A stretch of 64,000 nt of DNA from Aeromonas sanarellii. Its GTDB lineage: Bacteria; Pseudomonadota; Gammaproteobacteria; Enterobacterales; Aeromonadaceae. The notes under the pieces were generated by a model. It was not told the origin of the DNA and did no database searches. It saw only the letters and a list, made by a program, of their open reading frames with translations. The stretch covers positions 1-64,000 of the forward strand of contig NZ_CDBN01000053.1 of NCBI RefSeq assembly GCF_000820085.1, written 5' to 3'. The position numbers were made by a program, and so were the translations under genes. Shown in pieces: positions 8,073 to 16,144 of the stretch (its first letter is position 1; each line of letters starts with the position of its first letter).

Positions 8073-9512
8073 TCAGGAGGCGCCCTGCCCCCGGTTCTCC
8101 AGCCGCAGGCGGAAGGCCCGGGCGAGGCGCTCGTAGAGGTCCTTGGCCTCCCTGTCTTCGATGTCGCCCCGGATCCAGGGGTTGTCGATGATCTCCAGCA
8201 GCACGCAGCCCTGGCCCTGCTGGCGCAGATCCACTCCGAACAGGCCGTTGCCGAGCTGGTGGACGGCGCGGCGGGCGGTCTGCAGCACCCGCTCCGGCAC
8301 CTCAGTGAGCGGCAGCGCCTCGATCCGGCTCATGTCGAGGGGGTGCATGCGGCGGCGGATGCGGTTGCCGGGCTCGGGCCGGTAGCGGCGGCAGGCGAAC
8401 AGTGGCGAGCCGTCGAGAAAGCCGATGCGCCAGTCGAACTCGGCGGGGATCCGGCTCTGCACCAGCAGCAGGGCGGAGCGGGCCAGCCCCTCGTCCAGCA
8501 GACGGGCGAGCTGCTGCTCGTCGCTGGCCATGGCGAGATCCCGCCCCTGGGCGCCGTCGGGGATCTTCACCATCAGCGGCAGGCCGAGGCGCTGCACCAG
8601 CTCGTCCACGTGCTGGCGGCCGCGCCGGGTCACCACCATGGTGGGGGGCATGGGGACACCGCTGCGCACCATCAGCTCGTAGAGGTAGAGCTTGTTGCTG
8701 CAGGCGAGGATGGCGCGGGAGCTGTCGATCACCGGCATCTTGAGCTGCTCGGCACGGCGGGCGAATTCGAAGGTGTAGTGGCCCACCGCGGTCTCGGCGC
8801 GCAGCCAGAGGGTGTCGAACTCCGGCAGTCGCTCGATGGCCGAGGGGGCCAGGATCTCGGCCCGGATCCCCTGGGCGGCGGCGGCCTCGATGAAGCGCTC
8901 CAGCGCCAGGGCATCGCTGCTGGCGCGACCATCCCCCTGATCCACCAGGATGGCGAGCTGGTAGCGCGGCGCCGCCTGTTCCTCGTCCCCCGCACCGGCC
9001 AGGGCCTGGGCGTGCTGCAGCATCAGCGCCTTCTCGCTCGGGCTCAGCGCCAACGGTGACAGGCTCTCCTGCTGGCGCACCGACCAGCCGTGGCGGCCGC
9101 GCTTGAGGGTCAGCTCCTGCAGCGGCAGCTGGCTCAGGCCGTAGTAGTAGCGGGCCAGCCCCGCCAGCTCGCTCTGCTCGCACTGGCCGAAGATGGCGCG
9201 CACCCGGATCCTGTCCTCGGTCTGCTGGGCCAGCCAGCCCTGCAGCTTGCGCCACAGCTTGGCGGGGGGCTGCTGGGGTTGCAGCCGGCTGATGGCCTGC
9301 AATCCCGGCAGGCAGTGGTGGCCGCGGGCCTGGGCCAGCAGGGAGCAGTAGTAGCCGGCCCCCAGGTGTTCCAGCGAGCGGCAGAGGTTGATGATGCGCG
9401 GACGTCCCCCTGTGGTGGGCAGGCCGTGTTGCAGGTAGGTGCGGGCGGTCAGCAGATAGTCGGCATGGCAGGGCCAGTCGCCCGCCTCCTCGACGATGAC
9501 ATAGGTACTCAT
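8073..9512 (-). CDS. RimK-like ATP-grasp ligase with RLAN N-terminal domain
   Basis: The 479-aa protein has an N-terminal half resembling the RimK-like ATP-grasp N-terminal (RLAN) domain and a C-terminal ATP-grasp fold (SSRAILACSNKLYLYELM, then LPLMVKIPDGAQGRDL for the nucleotide-binding lysine and glycine loop, and VLLEIIDNPWI for the metal-binding Glu/Asn). Such enzymes form amide bonds by an acyl-phosphate intermediate, typically adding amino acids to peptides or proteins. The substrate is unknown. ATG 9512 (MSTYVIVEEAG) has GGAG about 9 nt upstream. It is divergent from a GNAT gene; RLAN ligases and GNAT proteins often neighbour each other, hinting at joint peptide modification. Confidence 0.85.
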   Translation of the reverse strand: MSTYVIVEEAGDWPCHADYLLTARTYLQHGLPTTGGRPRIINLCRSLEHLGAGYYCSLLAQARGHHCLPGLQAISRLQPQQPPAKLWRKLQGWLAQQTEDRIRVRAIFGQCEQSELAGLARYYYGLSQLPLQELTLKRGRHGWSVRQQESLSPLALSPSEKALMLQHAQALAGAGDEEQAAPRYQLAILVDQGDGRASSDALALERFIEAAAAQGIRAEILAPSAIERLPEFDTLWLRAETAVGHYTFEFARRAEQLKMPVIDSSRAILACSNKLYLYELMVRSGVPMPPTMVVTRRGRQHVDELVQRLGLPLMVKIPDGAQGRDLAMASDEQQLARLLDEGLARSALLLVQSRIPAEFDWRIGFLDGSPLFACRRYRPEPGNRIRRRMHPLDMSRIEALPLTEVPERVLQTARRAVHQLGNGLFGVDLRQQGQGCVLLEIIDNPWIRGDIEDREAKDLYERLARAFRLRLENRGQGAS

Positions 9513-9698
9513 ATTTTCGGCTCCACAGAAAGGGCTGCCAGAAACGGCAGGATCCCCAGTGGGCTTCGATGCACCGACAAGCACGACAATGGCGCGAGGG
9601 GAAACAAGAGGTTACAGTGCCTAATATTCTGCCTTGGTAACTTGTGATACAAGTCGCATTTCTGGTGCTGAGGATAAATAACCGAACAAGGACTCCCC

Positions 9699-10172
9699 GT
9701 GTTGACCGTGCGCGTCGCCCGAACCGACGATCTGGGCGCCATCGTGAAGCTGGAACGCTACTGCTTTCCCCCCGAGGTCGCCTTCGGCCGCAGCCGCTGG
9801 CACTATCTGCTCAATCAGGCCAAGGGGCGCACCCTGCTGCTGCAAGACGAGAAGGCGCAGGTGATGGGCTATTTGAGCGTGCTGGAGCACAAAGGCTGGG
9901 ATCGCCTCATCATCCAGACCCTCGCCATCCGCTGGACGGTGCGCCGCCAGGGCTGGGCACGCCGCCTGCTGGAGCAGGTGATCCGGGAAGGCCGCGAGGC
10001 CGGCTGGGGGGCCATCCGGCTCGAAGTCGCCGACGCCAACCCCGAGGCCAGAACCCTCTATCAGGGGCTGGGATTTCGCCCAAGGGTACGGCTGCCCGAC
10101 TACTACGGGCCCGGCCAGCATGCCCACCGCCTGGTGCTGGTGCTGGGTGACGAGAGGCAGGACCCATCATGA
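9699..10172 (+). CDS. GNAT-family N-acetyltransferase
   Basis: The 157-aa protein has the GNAT core: LTVRVARTDDLGAI at the N-terminus, the central QTLAIRWTVRRQGWARRLLEQ segment containing an R/Q-x-x-G-x-A-type acetyl-CoA pyrophosphate loop, and EVADANPEARTLYQGLGF near residue 108, typical of RimI-like acetyltransferases. It should transfer an acetyl group to an amine on a peptide or small molecule. The start is a GTG with AAGGA 8 nt upstream (a TTG directly follows). It overlaps the next gene by 4 bp (ATGA), so the two are translationally coupled, and it is divergent from the RimK-like ligase. Confidence 0.85.
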   Translation: MLTVRVARTDDLGAIVKLERYCFPPEVAFGRSRWHYLLNQAKGRTLLLQDEKAQVMGYLSVLEHKGWDRLIIQTLAIRWTVRRQGWARRLLEQVIREGREAGWGAIRLEVADANPEARTLYQGLGFRPRVRLPDYYGPGQHAHRLVLVLGDERQDPS

Positions 10173-10405
10173 GCTGCGATGACTGCCTGGCCACGGCCAT
10201 CAGGGCCAGGCTGGGGCGCTGCCCGATCTGCGCCGCCCAGACCCTTCTCATCGGGGTCGTCGGTTGGCTGGTCTGGTGGTGGTGCGGGGCCGACACCTCG
10301 GTCAACGCCCTGACCGGCCTGCTGTTTGCGCTCGGGGGCTCGGGTCTCTTCCTGCTGCACCTGGCGGCCTTTGCATGGCGCAAGCTGGCGCAGCGAGACA
10401 GATAA
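10169..10405 (+). CDS. Small CxxC membrane protein (DUF3624-like)
   Basis: The 78-aa protein starts with two CxxC pairs (CDDC at 3-6 and CPIC at about 18-21), then two hydrophobic helices (LLIGVVGWLVWWW and LTGLLFALGGSGLFLLHLAAF) and a basic tail. The four cysteines could hold a zinc or iron-sulfur site on the cytoplasmic side. It resembles Vibrio/Aeromonas DUF3624 proteins from memory; function unknown. It overlaps the GNAT gene by ATGA, so it is probably co-translated with it. Confidence 0.65.
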   Translation: MSCDDCLATAIRARLGRCPICAAQTLLIGVVGWLVWWWCGADTSVNALTGLLFALGGSGLFLLHLAAFAWRKLAQRDR

Positions 10406-10447
10406 GATGCTGATTTTTCAAGAAGACAAATAACAATGGAGGTTCAC

Positions 10448-11194
10448 ATGATTGCAATGGTAACGGGCGCCTCGTCCGGCTTTGGTGAGGCCATCAGCCG
10501 CCTGCTGGTGAGCGCAGGCCATCGGGTGATCGGCACGGGTCGCCGCGCCGAACGGCTGGCCGCCCTGGCCGAGGAGCTGGGCGAGCAGTTCCTGCCCCTG
10601 GTGTTCGACGTGCAGGACAAGGCCGCCACCCGCGCCGCCATCGAGGCGCTGCCGACCGAATGGCAACAGGTGGACCTGCTGGTCAACAACGCCGGTCTGG
10701 CCCTGGGGCTGGAGCCTGCCCACAAGGCGGATCTGGAAGACTGGGAGCAGATGATCGCCACCAACATCAGCGGCCTCACCCTGATCACCCGCTTGCTGCT
10801 GCCGGGCATGGTGGCGCGCAACCGCGGCCACGTCATCAACATCGGCTCCATCGCAGGGACCTATCCCTATCCGGGCGGCAACGTCTACGGCGCGACCAAG
10901 GCCTTTGTGAAGCAGTTCAGCCTCAACCTGCGTGCCGATCTGGCGGGCACTGCGGTGCGTGTCACCAACGTGGAGCCCGGCCTGTGCGGCGGCACCGAGT
11001 TCTCCAACGTGCGCTTCCACGGGGACGATGCCAAGGCGGCCACCGTCTACCAGGGGGTGCAGGCCATCCAGCCGGAGGATATCGCCAATACCGTGCGCTG
11101 GATCAGCGAGCAGCCCGCCCACGTCAACATCAACAGCATCGAGATCATGCCGGTGGCCCAGACCTTCGGCCCGCTGCATATCAGCCGCCGCTGA
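10448..11194 (+). CDS. ydfG: NADP-dependent 3-hydroxy acid dehydrogenase (short-chain dehydrogenase)
   Basis: At 248 aa it equals E. coli YdfG in length. It has the SDR dinucleotide motif TGASSGFG at residues 7-14, NNAG near 85, the catalytic Ser in NIGSIAG, YGATKAF (Tyr and Lys of YxxxK) and the YdfG-like PGLCGGTEFSNVRF. YdfG oxidises L-allo-threonine, serine and 3-hydroxypropionate/malonic semialdehyde-type substrates with NADP. The ATG at 10448 has GGAGG 6 nt upstream; an ATG at 10436 lies before the ribosome site. A terminator follows. Confidence 0.93.
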   Translation: MIAMVTGASSGFGEAISRLLVSAGHRVIGTGRRAERLAALAEELGEQFLPLVFDVQDKAATRAAIEALPTEWQQVDLLVNNAGLALGLEPAHKADLEDWEQMIATNISGLTLITRLLLPGMVARNRGHVINIGSIAGTYPYPGGNVYGATKAFVKQFSLNLRADLAGTAVRVTNVEPGLCGGTEFSNVRFHGDDAKAATVYQGVQAIQPEDIANTVRWISEQPAHVNINSIEIMPVAQTFGPLHISRR

Positions 11195-11222
11195 GGCCGG
11201 TCTGGTGATTCACCAACCCAAG

Positions 11223-11248
11223 AGAGGCGCCCTTCGGCGCCTCTTTTT
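11223..11248 (+). terminator. Rho-independent terminator of ydfG
   Basis: Stem GAGGCGCC / GGCGCCTC with tetraloop CTTC, followed by TTTTT, starting 29 bp after the ydfG stop. Confidence 0.93.
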
Positions 11249-11388
11249 ATGGCGCCGCTGCCGGGTGCCGTCGCCCTGGGTTGTCTGGCGCGCGGTACTC
11301 AAGTTGGCCCGCAATTTGCTGCACCCTGGCCATGGCGGGGCGAGGGGCCCCAAAGTCCGGTGCGACCGGCAGTCAGCGTGGAGTCTTC

Positions 11389-11817
11389 ATGGATATCAAA
11401 CCCTATGGTCAGCAGCTCGCCCAGAGTGCGTCCCAGAGCCGTGCCCTGGCCACCCTTGGCGATAGCGACGACAAGCAGAGCGGCTGGTCTCAGCAGGTCA
11501 GTCTCTCCAGCCAGGCGCTGACCGGCAAGGCGCAGCAGGCCCTCACCTACGAGCATCTGGCCAGGAATGGCAAGAGTGCGGCCCTGACCGGCGGCGTCAA
11601 GGATGCGCGGGTGCAGCAGATGGTGGACAAGGCCCTGGGCTTCGATCGCAAGAAATTTGACGATCTCGAGAGCCAAATCAAGCGCCTGGCCGACGACAAG
11701 ACGCTCTCGGACGAGGAACGGGAGAGCCAGACCCAAGGGCTCACCGAGCAGCGCGATGCCATGCTCAAGGCGGCCATGGATCGCCTCACCGGCAAGTCGT
11801 CGCCCGTTCAGGCGTGA
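11389..11817 (+). CDS. Uncharacterised small helical protein
   Basis: I do not recognise this 142-aa protein. It has no signal peptide or membrane helix. The first 60 residues are rich in Ser, Gln and Ala; the C-terminal half (from FDRKKFDDLESQ to MLKAAMDRLTG) is strongly charged, heptad-like and likely a coiled coil. The ATG at 11389 is chosen from the change in codon composition; a longer in-frame start at 11281 would add an improbable cysteine/proline-rich leader. It lies alone between ydfG and a convergent exported-protein gene. Confidence 0.65.
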   Translation: MDIKPYGQQLAQSASQSRALATLGDSDDKQSGWSQQVSLSSQALTGKAQQALTYEHLARNGKSAALTGGVKDARVQQMVDKALGFDRKKFDDLESQIKRLADDKTLSDEERESQTQGLTEQRDAMLKAAMDRLTGKSSPVQA

Positions 11818-11879
11818 CGGGATTGGCAAGGCTGGCGCCAGGGGACAAGGCGTCGAGCTCCCGGGGGCACCGGGCCGGA

Positions 11880-11909
11880 TAAAGCAGGGAGGGTCGCGGC
11901 CCTCCCTGC
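11880..11909 (-). terminator. Terminator of the exported-protein gene
   Basis: Ten-base-pair stem GCAGGGAGGG / CCCTCCCTGC; read on the minus strand it is followed by TTTATCC. It lies 11 bp beyond the minus-strand stop at 11920 and may also end transcripts of the convergent gene at 11389. Confidence 0.75.
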
Positions 11910-11919
11910 CCAGGGGGGA

Positions 11920-12504
11920 TCAGGGCTGTTTCGGCACTATCCCGATGGCGATGGCCGTGGTCTGCACCGCCTTGATCTGATCCCCCTTGGCGATCAGGGC
12001 GAACTGGGCCGGATCCTTCACCTGGATGCTGAGGGTCTTGTCCACCCCCTTGACCCTGATGGTCTGCTGCGCCTTGTCGACGTCGATGACGTCCGCATAG
12101 ATGGTCACCTGCATGCCGGCGCCCGCCGCAGGCTGTTCTCCCGGGGCGGCCTTGCCCCCTTCCACTTCCACCACCCGCTTTCTCACCCCGGCGGTGCCCT
12201 TGAGCAGCGTCAGATCCAGCAGTTGCAGGTATCGCAAGGCCACCACGTCCCCCACCTTGAGGTTCTGGAGGTTGGCCACCTCTTCCCCGGCGACCAGATC
12301 GAACGCCTTGCCTTCGGCGTTCTTGAGGCCGACCTTGCGGCTGGCCAGGTCGATGGCGGTCACCGTGGCTTCGGCGGTCAGCTCTTCTGCCAGGCTGGCC
12401 TGGCCCGGGGTGACCGCCACATTGGTGGTCACCTGGGCGGCCTGTATCAGGGGATGAGTGCAGAGGGCGAGCGCTCCGGCAATCCATGCGTGCTTCAGTT
12501 TCAT
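11920..12504 (-). CDS. Predicted periplasmic protein of unknown function
   Basis: The 194-aa protein has a classical Sec signal peptide (MKLKHAWIAGALALCTH, then cleavage probably near IQAAQ). The mature part is beta-rich with two repeated-looking blocks, EATVTAIDLASRKVGLKNAEG near 45 and ADVIDVDKAQQTIRVKGVD near 138, resembling small beta-barrel metal-resistance or DUF-type periplasmic domains, and a Gly/Ala/Pro-rich linker between them. I cannot name the family. An AGGG sequence 8 nt before the ATG could serve as the ribosome site. The yqhD promoter region lies on its 5' side. Confidence 0.7.
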   Translation of the reverse strand: MKLKHAWIAGALALCTHPLIQAAQVTTNVAVTPGQASLAEELTAEATVTAIDLASRKVGLKNAEGKAFDLVAGEEVANLQNLKVGDVVALRYLQLLDLTLLKGTAGVRKRVVEVEGGKAAPGEQPAAGAGMQVTIYADVIDVDKAQQTIRVKGVDKTLSIQVKDPAQFALIAKGDQIKAVQTTAIAIGIVPKQP

Positions 12505-12658
12505 GATTGAGACCCTGTGGCTGGGAACGGGACCCCGAGAGGGGTCATGACGGCGGGAAGGGCGACACGCCGCTCCCCGCTACCAACATAGCAAAGTCGC
12601 ACCTGAGTACCATCATGCCGGATGCAGGTCATCGCCGTTTTGACGGCGCGCTCTCGTT

Positions 12659-12687
12659 TTGACCTGGTGGCACGGCGGGCGCACAAT
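12659..12687 (+). promoter_or_regulatory. Sigma-70-like promoter of yqhD
   Basis: TTGACC (12659-12664), a 17-bp spacer and CACAAT (12682-12687) lie 33 bp before the chosen yqhD start. A 9-bp direct repeat CGTTTTGAC at 12636-12644 and 12655-12663 overlaps the -35, a layout often used by AraC-type activators; E. coli yqhD is activated by the AraC-type YqhC. Confidence 0.65.
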
Positions 12688-12719
12688 CCCCCTGCATGCA
12701 TTCAACCGAGGGCTCTGCC

Positions 12720-13871
12720 GTGTACAACTTCCAATATGCCAACCCCACCCGCGTCTGTTTCGGCGAGGGCCAGATCGCCAGGTTACCGGAGCTGATCCCG
12801 GCCGGCAGCCGCCTGCTGGTGCTCTACGGCGGTGGCAGCATCAAGCGGAACGGGGTCTATGAGCAGCTGACCCAGGCGCTGGCGGGACGGGAGTGGCAGG
12901 AGTTTCCCGGCATCGGCGCCAACCCCCAGTACGATCAGCTGATGGAGGCGGTGGCCCTGGTCAAGCGCGAGCGCATCGACTTCCTGCTGGCGGTGGGTGG
13001 CGGCTCCGTGGTGGATGGCAGCAAGTTCGTGGCCGCCGCGGCCTGCTTCGAAGGGGCGGACCCCTGGGAGATCCTGCTGCACAAGGCCCCCGTCGAGGCG
13101 GCGTTGCCGCTCGGCTGCGTGCTGACCCTGCCGGCTACCGGTTCGGAGAGCAACCCGGCCGCGGTGGTGAGCCGGGGGGAGGCCAAGCTCTCCTTCATGA
13201 ACCCGCTGGTGCAGCCGGTGTTTGCGGTGCTGGATCCCACTACCACCTACAGCCTGCCGCCGCGCCAGGTGGGCAACGGCGTGGTGGATGCCTTCGTTCA
13301 CATCATCGAGCAGTATCTCACCTTCCCGGTGGGGGGCGAGGTGCAGGACCGGCTGGCGGAAGGCCTGCTGCAGGTGCTGGTGGACAACGGCCCGCGCGCG
13401 CTGGCGGAGCCCGCCAACTACCAGGTGCGCGCCAACCTGATGTGGGCGGCCAGCCTGGCGCTCAACGGCCTCATCGGTCGCGGCGTGCCCCAGGACTGGT
13501 CCACCCACGCCATCGGTCACCAGCTTACCGCCCTGCACGGGCTGGATCATGCCCAAAGTCTGGCGGTGGTGCTGCCCTCCCTGCTGCGCGAGCAATCGGC
13601 CCAGAAGCAGGAGAAGCTGGCCCAGTTCGCCGAGCGGGTGTGGCACTCCGGCCGCGAGGACAAGGCGCTGCGCATCGAGGAGGCGATCATCCGCACCGAG
13701 CAGTTCTTCCAGCAGATGGGGGTGGGCACCCGCCTCACCGACTACGGCCTGGATGCGCGCTGCATCCCGGGGATCTGCTCCAACCTCAAGCGCTTCGGCC
13801 TGACGGCGCTCGGGGAGCAGCAGGACATCGACCCCGACAAGGTAGCCAGGATCCTTTCCCACGCGCTTTAA
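12720..13871 (+). CDS. yqhD: NADPH-dependent iron-containing alcohol/aldehyde dehydrogenase
   Basis: The 383-aa protein matches E. coli YqhD (387 aa), which reduces reactive aldehydes such as methylglyoxal, acrolein and malondialdehyde with NADPH. Family features are visible: NPTRVCFGEGQIARL at the N-terminus, YGGGSIK, the nucleotide-binding GGGSVVDGSKF near 95, PATGSESN near 140, and metal-ligand region with DAFVHIIEQYL, STHAIGHQLTALHGLDHAQSL. A GTG at 12720 is preferred: GAGGG lies 8 nt upstream, whereas an ATG at 12696 lacks a ribosome site and sits 9 bp from the -10 element. Confidence 0.92.
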   Translation: MYNFQYANPTRVCFGEGQIARLPELIPAGSRLLVLYGGGSIKRNGVYEQLTQALAGREWQEFPGIGANPQYDQLMEAVALVKRERIDFLLAVGGGSVVDGSKFVAAAACFEGADPWEILLHKAPVEAALPLGCVLTLPATGSESNPAAVVSRGEAKLSFMNPLVQPVFAVLDPTTTYSLPPRQVGNGVVDAFVHIIEQYLTFPVGGEVQDRLAEGLLQVLVDNGPRALAEPANYQVRANLMWAASLALNGLIGRGVPQDWSTHAIGHQLTALHGLDHAQSLAVVLPSLLREQSAQKQEKLAQFAERVWHSGREDKALRIEEAIIRTEQFFQQMGVGTRLTDYGLDARCIPGICSNLKRFGLTALGEQQDIDPDKVARILSHAL

Positions 13872-13947
13872 GTCAGGGGCCAGCGCCTGGCAACCATAGT
13901 GGCGTGGATCCTCTTCCACACCCTCTGATCACTGGCTGATCAACGAA

Positions 13948-13975
13948 AAAACGCCCCGATCATCGGGGCGTTTTG
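13948..13975. terminator. Bidirectional terminator between yqhD and the GST gene
   Basis: ACGCCCCG / CGGGGCGT stem with ATCAT loop, flanked by AAAAA on one side and TTTT on the other, so it can act on both convergent transcripts. Confidence 0.9.
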
Positions 13976-14001
13976 CATGGTGTTGCCTGTCGCACAGCCG
14001 C

Positions 14002-14631
14002 TTATTCGGCGCTCTGGTCCAGCTCGCGCTCCAGCGCCGCCGCCTTCTGGCGGGCCGGGTGGGTGTTGAGCCGCTGCCAGTAGACCTGCAAGTGGGGGAA
14101 GTGCGCCAGCTGGCCGCTCTGGGCCAGCAGATCCACCAGGAAGGAGTTCAGTATGTCGGCGCCGGTGAGGCGATCGGCCACCAGGTAGCGGCGGCTGGCC
14201 AACACCTCATCGAGGTAGCCCAGCACCTTGGCGCACTCCGCCCTGGCGTAGCCCGGCAGGAAGCGCATCGGGCTGCCATCCTTGCGCACGAAGATGTCGA
14301 GCAGCAGCGGCAGTATGCCGGAGCTCTCGGCGAAGTGGAGCCACTGCAGGTACTCGGCGTACTCCGGGCTGTCGGGGGCCGGCGCCAGCCGCTCGGGGGC
14401 GTGGCGGGCGATCAGGTACTCGGTGATGGCGCCGGATTCCGTCAGCACGCGCCCGTCAAACTCGATGACAGGCGACTTGCCGAGGGGGTGGATGGCCTTG
14501 AGCTCGGGGGGCGCCAGGAAGGTGGCGGCATCGCGCTGGTAGGCCTGGACCCGGTAGGGCTGGCCCAGCTCTTCGAGCAGCCAGATGATGCGCTGGGAGC
14601 GGGATTTGTTCAGGTGGTGCAGGACTATCAT
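14002..14631 (-). CDS. Glutathione S-transferase
   Basis: The 209-aa protein has an N-terminal thioredoxin-like GST domain (MIVLHHLNKSRSQRIIWLLEEL, NPLGKSP-like HPLGKSPVIE, then LTESGAITEYL, the glutathione gamma-glutamyl site) and a helical C-terminal domain with LTGADILNSFLV. Residues SRS near 10-12 may supply the catalytic Ser. It is a cytosolic detoxification-type enzyme whose electrophilic substrate is unknown. The ATG at 14631 has GAGG 8 nt upstream; an ATG further upstream lacks homology. Confidence 0.9.
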   Translation of the reverse strand: MIVLHHLNKSRSQRIIWLLEELGQPYRVQAYQRDAATFLAPPELKAIHPLGKSPVIEFDGRVLTESGAITEYLIARHAPERLAPAPDSPEYAEYLQWLHFAESSGILPLLLDIFVRKDGSPMRFLPGYARAECAKVLGYLDEVLASRRYLVADRLTGADILNSFLVDLLAQSGQLAHFPHLQVYWQRLNTHPARQKAAALERELDQSAE

Positions 14632-14703
14632 GGGAACCTCAACGGGGTGACGGAAGGGCATGATACGCGCCGGTACTGAAACTGGTTCACTGGCTCACAG
14701 AAG

Positions 14704-14730
14704 AAAAGAGCGGGGCTGCCCCCGCTCTGC
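14704..14730 (-). terminator. Terminator of metY
   Basis: Minus-strand stem AGAGCGGGG / CCCCGCTCT followed by TTTTCTTCT, 8 bp after the metY stop. Confidence 0.88.
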
Positions 14731-14737
14731 TGCTGGC

Positions 14738-16006
14738 TCAGGCCTCCAGCGCCTGATCCAGGTCCGCCAGTATGTCCTCGATGGCCTCGATCCCCACCGA
14801 CAAGCGGATCATCTCCGGCTTGACCCCTGCCTTGGCCTGCTCCTCTTCGCTCAGCTGGCGATGGGTGGTGGAGGCGGGGTGGCAGGCCAGGGACTTGGCA
14901 TCCCCGATGTTGACCAGCCGCTTGAAGATCTTGAGCGCATCATAGAAGCGCACCCCCGCCTCGTAGCCCTCCTTCAGACCGAAGGAGAGGATGGCAGAGG
15001 GGCGGCCGGCCATGTACTTCTCCGCCAGCGGGTAGTGGGGGTGGCCCGGCAGGCCGGCGTAGCTGACCCAGGCCACCTTGGGGTGGTGCTTGAGGTGGTG
15101 GGCCACCCGCAGGGCGTTGTCCACGTGGCGCTCCATGCGCAGGCTGAGCGTCTCCAGCCCCTGCAGCAGCAGGAAGGCGTTCATGGGGGCCAGGGCCGCG
15201 CCCGTGTTGCGCAGGGGCACCGTGCGTACCCGGCCGATGAAGGCCGCCGGCCCAAAGGCCTCCGTATAGACCACCCCGTGGTAGGAGGGCTCGGGCTGGG
15301 TGAGCTGGGGGAAGCGCTCGGCATGGTCCGCCCAGGGGAACTTGCCCGAGTCGACGATGACACCTCCCAGCGAGTTGCCGTGGCCACCCACGTACTTGGT
15401 CAGGCTGTGCACCACGATATCGGCGCCGTGCTCGATGGGCTTGCACAGCACAGGGGTGGCGACCGTGTTGTCGACAATCAGCGGCACGCCACGGGCATGG
15501 GCTACCTTGGCGAAGGCCGCCAGATCGACGATGTTGCCGGCCGGGTTGCCGATGCTCTCGCAGTAGACCGCCTTGGTCCTGTCGTCGATGAGGGCGGCGA
15601 TGGCCTCGGCGCTGTCATCCCTGGCGAAGCGCACCTCGACCCCGAAGCTCGGCAGCATGTGGGCAAACAGGGTGTAGGTGCCGCCGTAGAGCTGGGGCGT
15701 GGAGACGATATTGTCGCCGGCGGCGGTCAGCGCCTGGATGGCGTAGGTGATGGCGGCGGAACCCGCCGAGACCACCAGGCCGGCGATCCCCCCTTCCAGG
15801 GCGGCCATCCGCTGTTCCAGCACGTCGTTGGTGGGGTTCATGATGCGGGTGTAGATGTTGCCCGGCACCGCCAGATTGAACAGATCCGCCCCGTGCTGGG
15901 CGCTCTCGAACTCGTAGGCCACCGTCTGGTAGATGGGTACGGCCACCGCCCTGGTGGCGGGATCGTGGGAAAAGCCGTGGTGCAGGGCCAGGGTCGCATC
16001 TTTCAT
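14738..16006 (-). CDS. metY: O-acetylhomoserine (O-succinylhomoserine) sulfhydrylase
   Basis: MetY condenses an O-acylhomoserine with sulfide to give homocysteine, using pyridoxal phosphate. The 422-aa protein fits the family length. It has YTRIMNPTNDVLEQRMAALEGG near residue 55, SAGSAAITYA, a PLP lysine in HSLTKYVGGHG near 207 and the C-terminal SLACHPASTTH. The ATG at 16006 has AAGGAG 7 nt upstream. Most MetY enzymes use O-acetylhomoserine, while MetA in this window looks succinyl-specific, so substrate preference is open. A met-box-like AGACGTCC lies 39 bp upstream (16045-16052). Confidence 0.92.
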   Translation of the reverse strand: MKDATLALHHGFSHDPATRAVAVPIYQTVAYEFESAQHGADLFNLAVPGNIYTRIMNPTNDVLEQRMAALEGGIAGLVVSAGSAAITYAIQALTAAGDNIVSTPQLYGGTYTLFAHMLPSFGVEVRFARDDSAEAIAALIDDRTKAVYCESIGNPAGNIVDLAAFAKVAHARGVPLIVDNTVATPVLCKPIEHGADIVVHSLTKYVGGHGNSLGGVIVDSGKFPWADHAERFPQLTQPEPSYHGVVYTEAFGPAAFIGRVRTVPLRNTGAALAPMNAFLLLQGLETLSLRMERHVDNALRVAHHLKHHPKVAWVSYAGLPGHPHYPLAEKYMAGRPSAILSFGLKEGYEAGVRFYDALKIFKRLVNIGDAKSLACHPASTTHRQLSEEEQAKAGVKPEMIRLSVGIEAIEDILADLDQALEA

Positions 16007-16144
16007 CACACACTCCTTGTTGGATGTCGCCATCATGGATGGATAGACGTCCAATCTAGCAGGCCCGGCGCCGATGTAAACCACCCAATCCGGTAAAGCA
16101 ATGCCGGCACGCTGCGGTGGCCATGGGGCCTGTCCGGGGCGGGG

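Noticed and set aside
16045..16052. MetJ operator at metY
   Set aside because: AGACGTCC matches 7 of 8, but the flanking 8-bp units match only 4 and 2 of 8, so an array needed for MetJ binding is lacking. It is mentioned only as a hint.
16070..16144. SgrS-like 3' RNA element after the 58-aa ORF
   Set aside because: I looked for a stem with a U-run and a ptsG-pairing segment; none is present.
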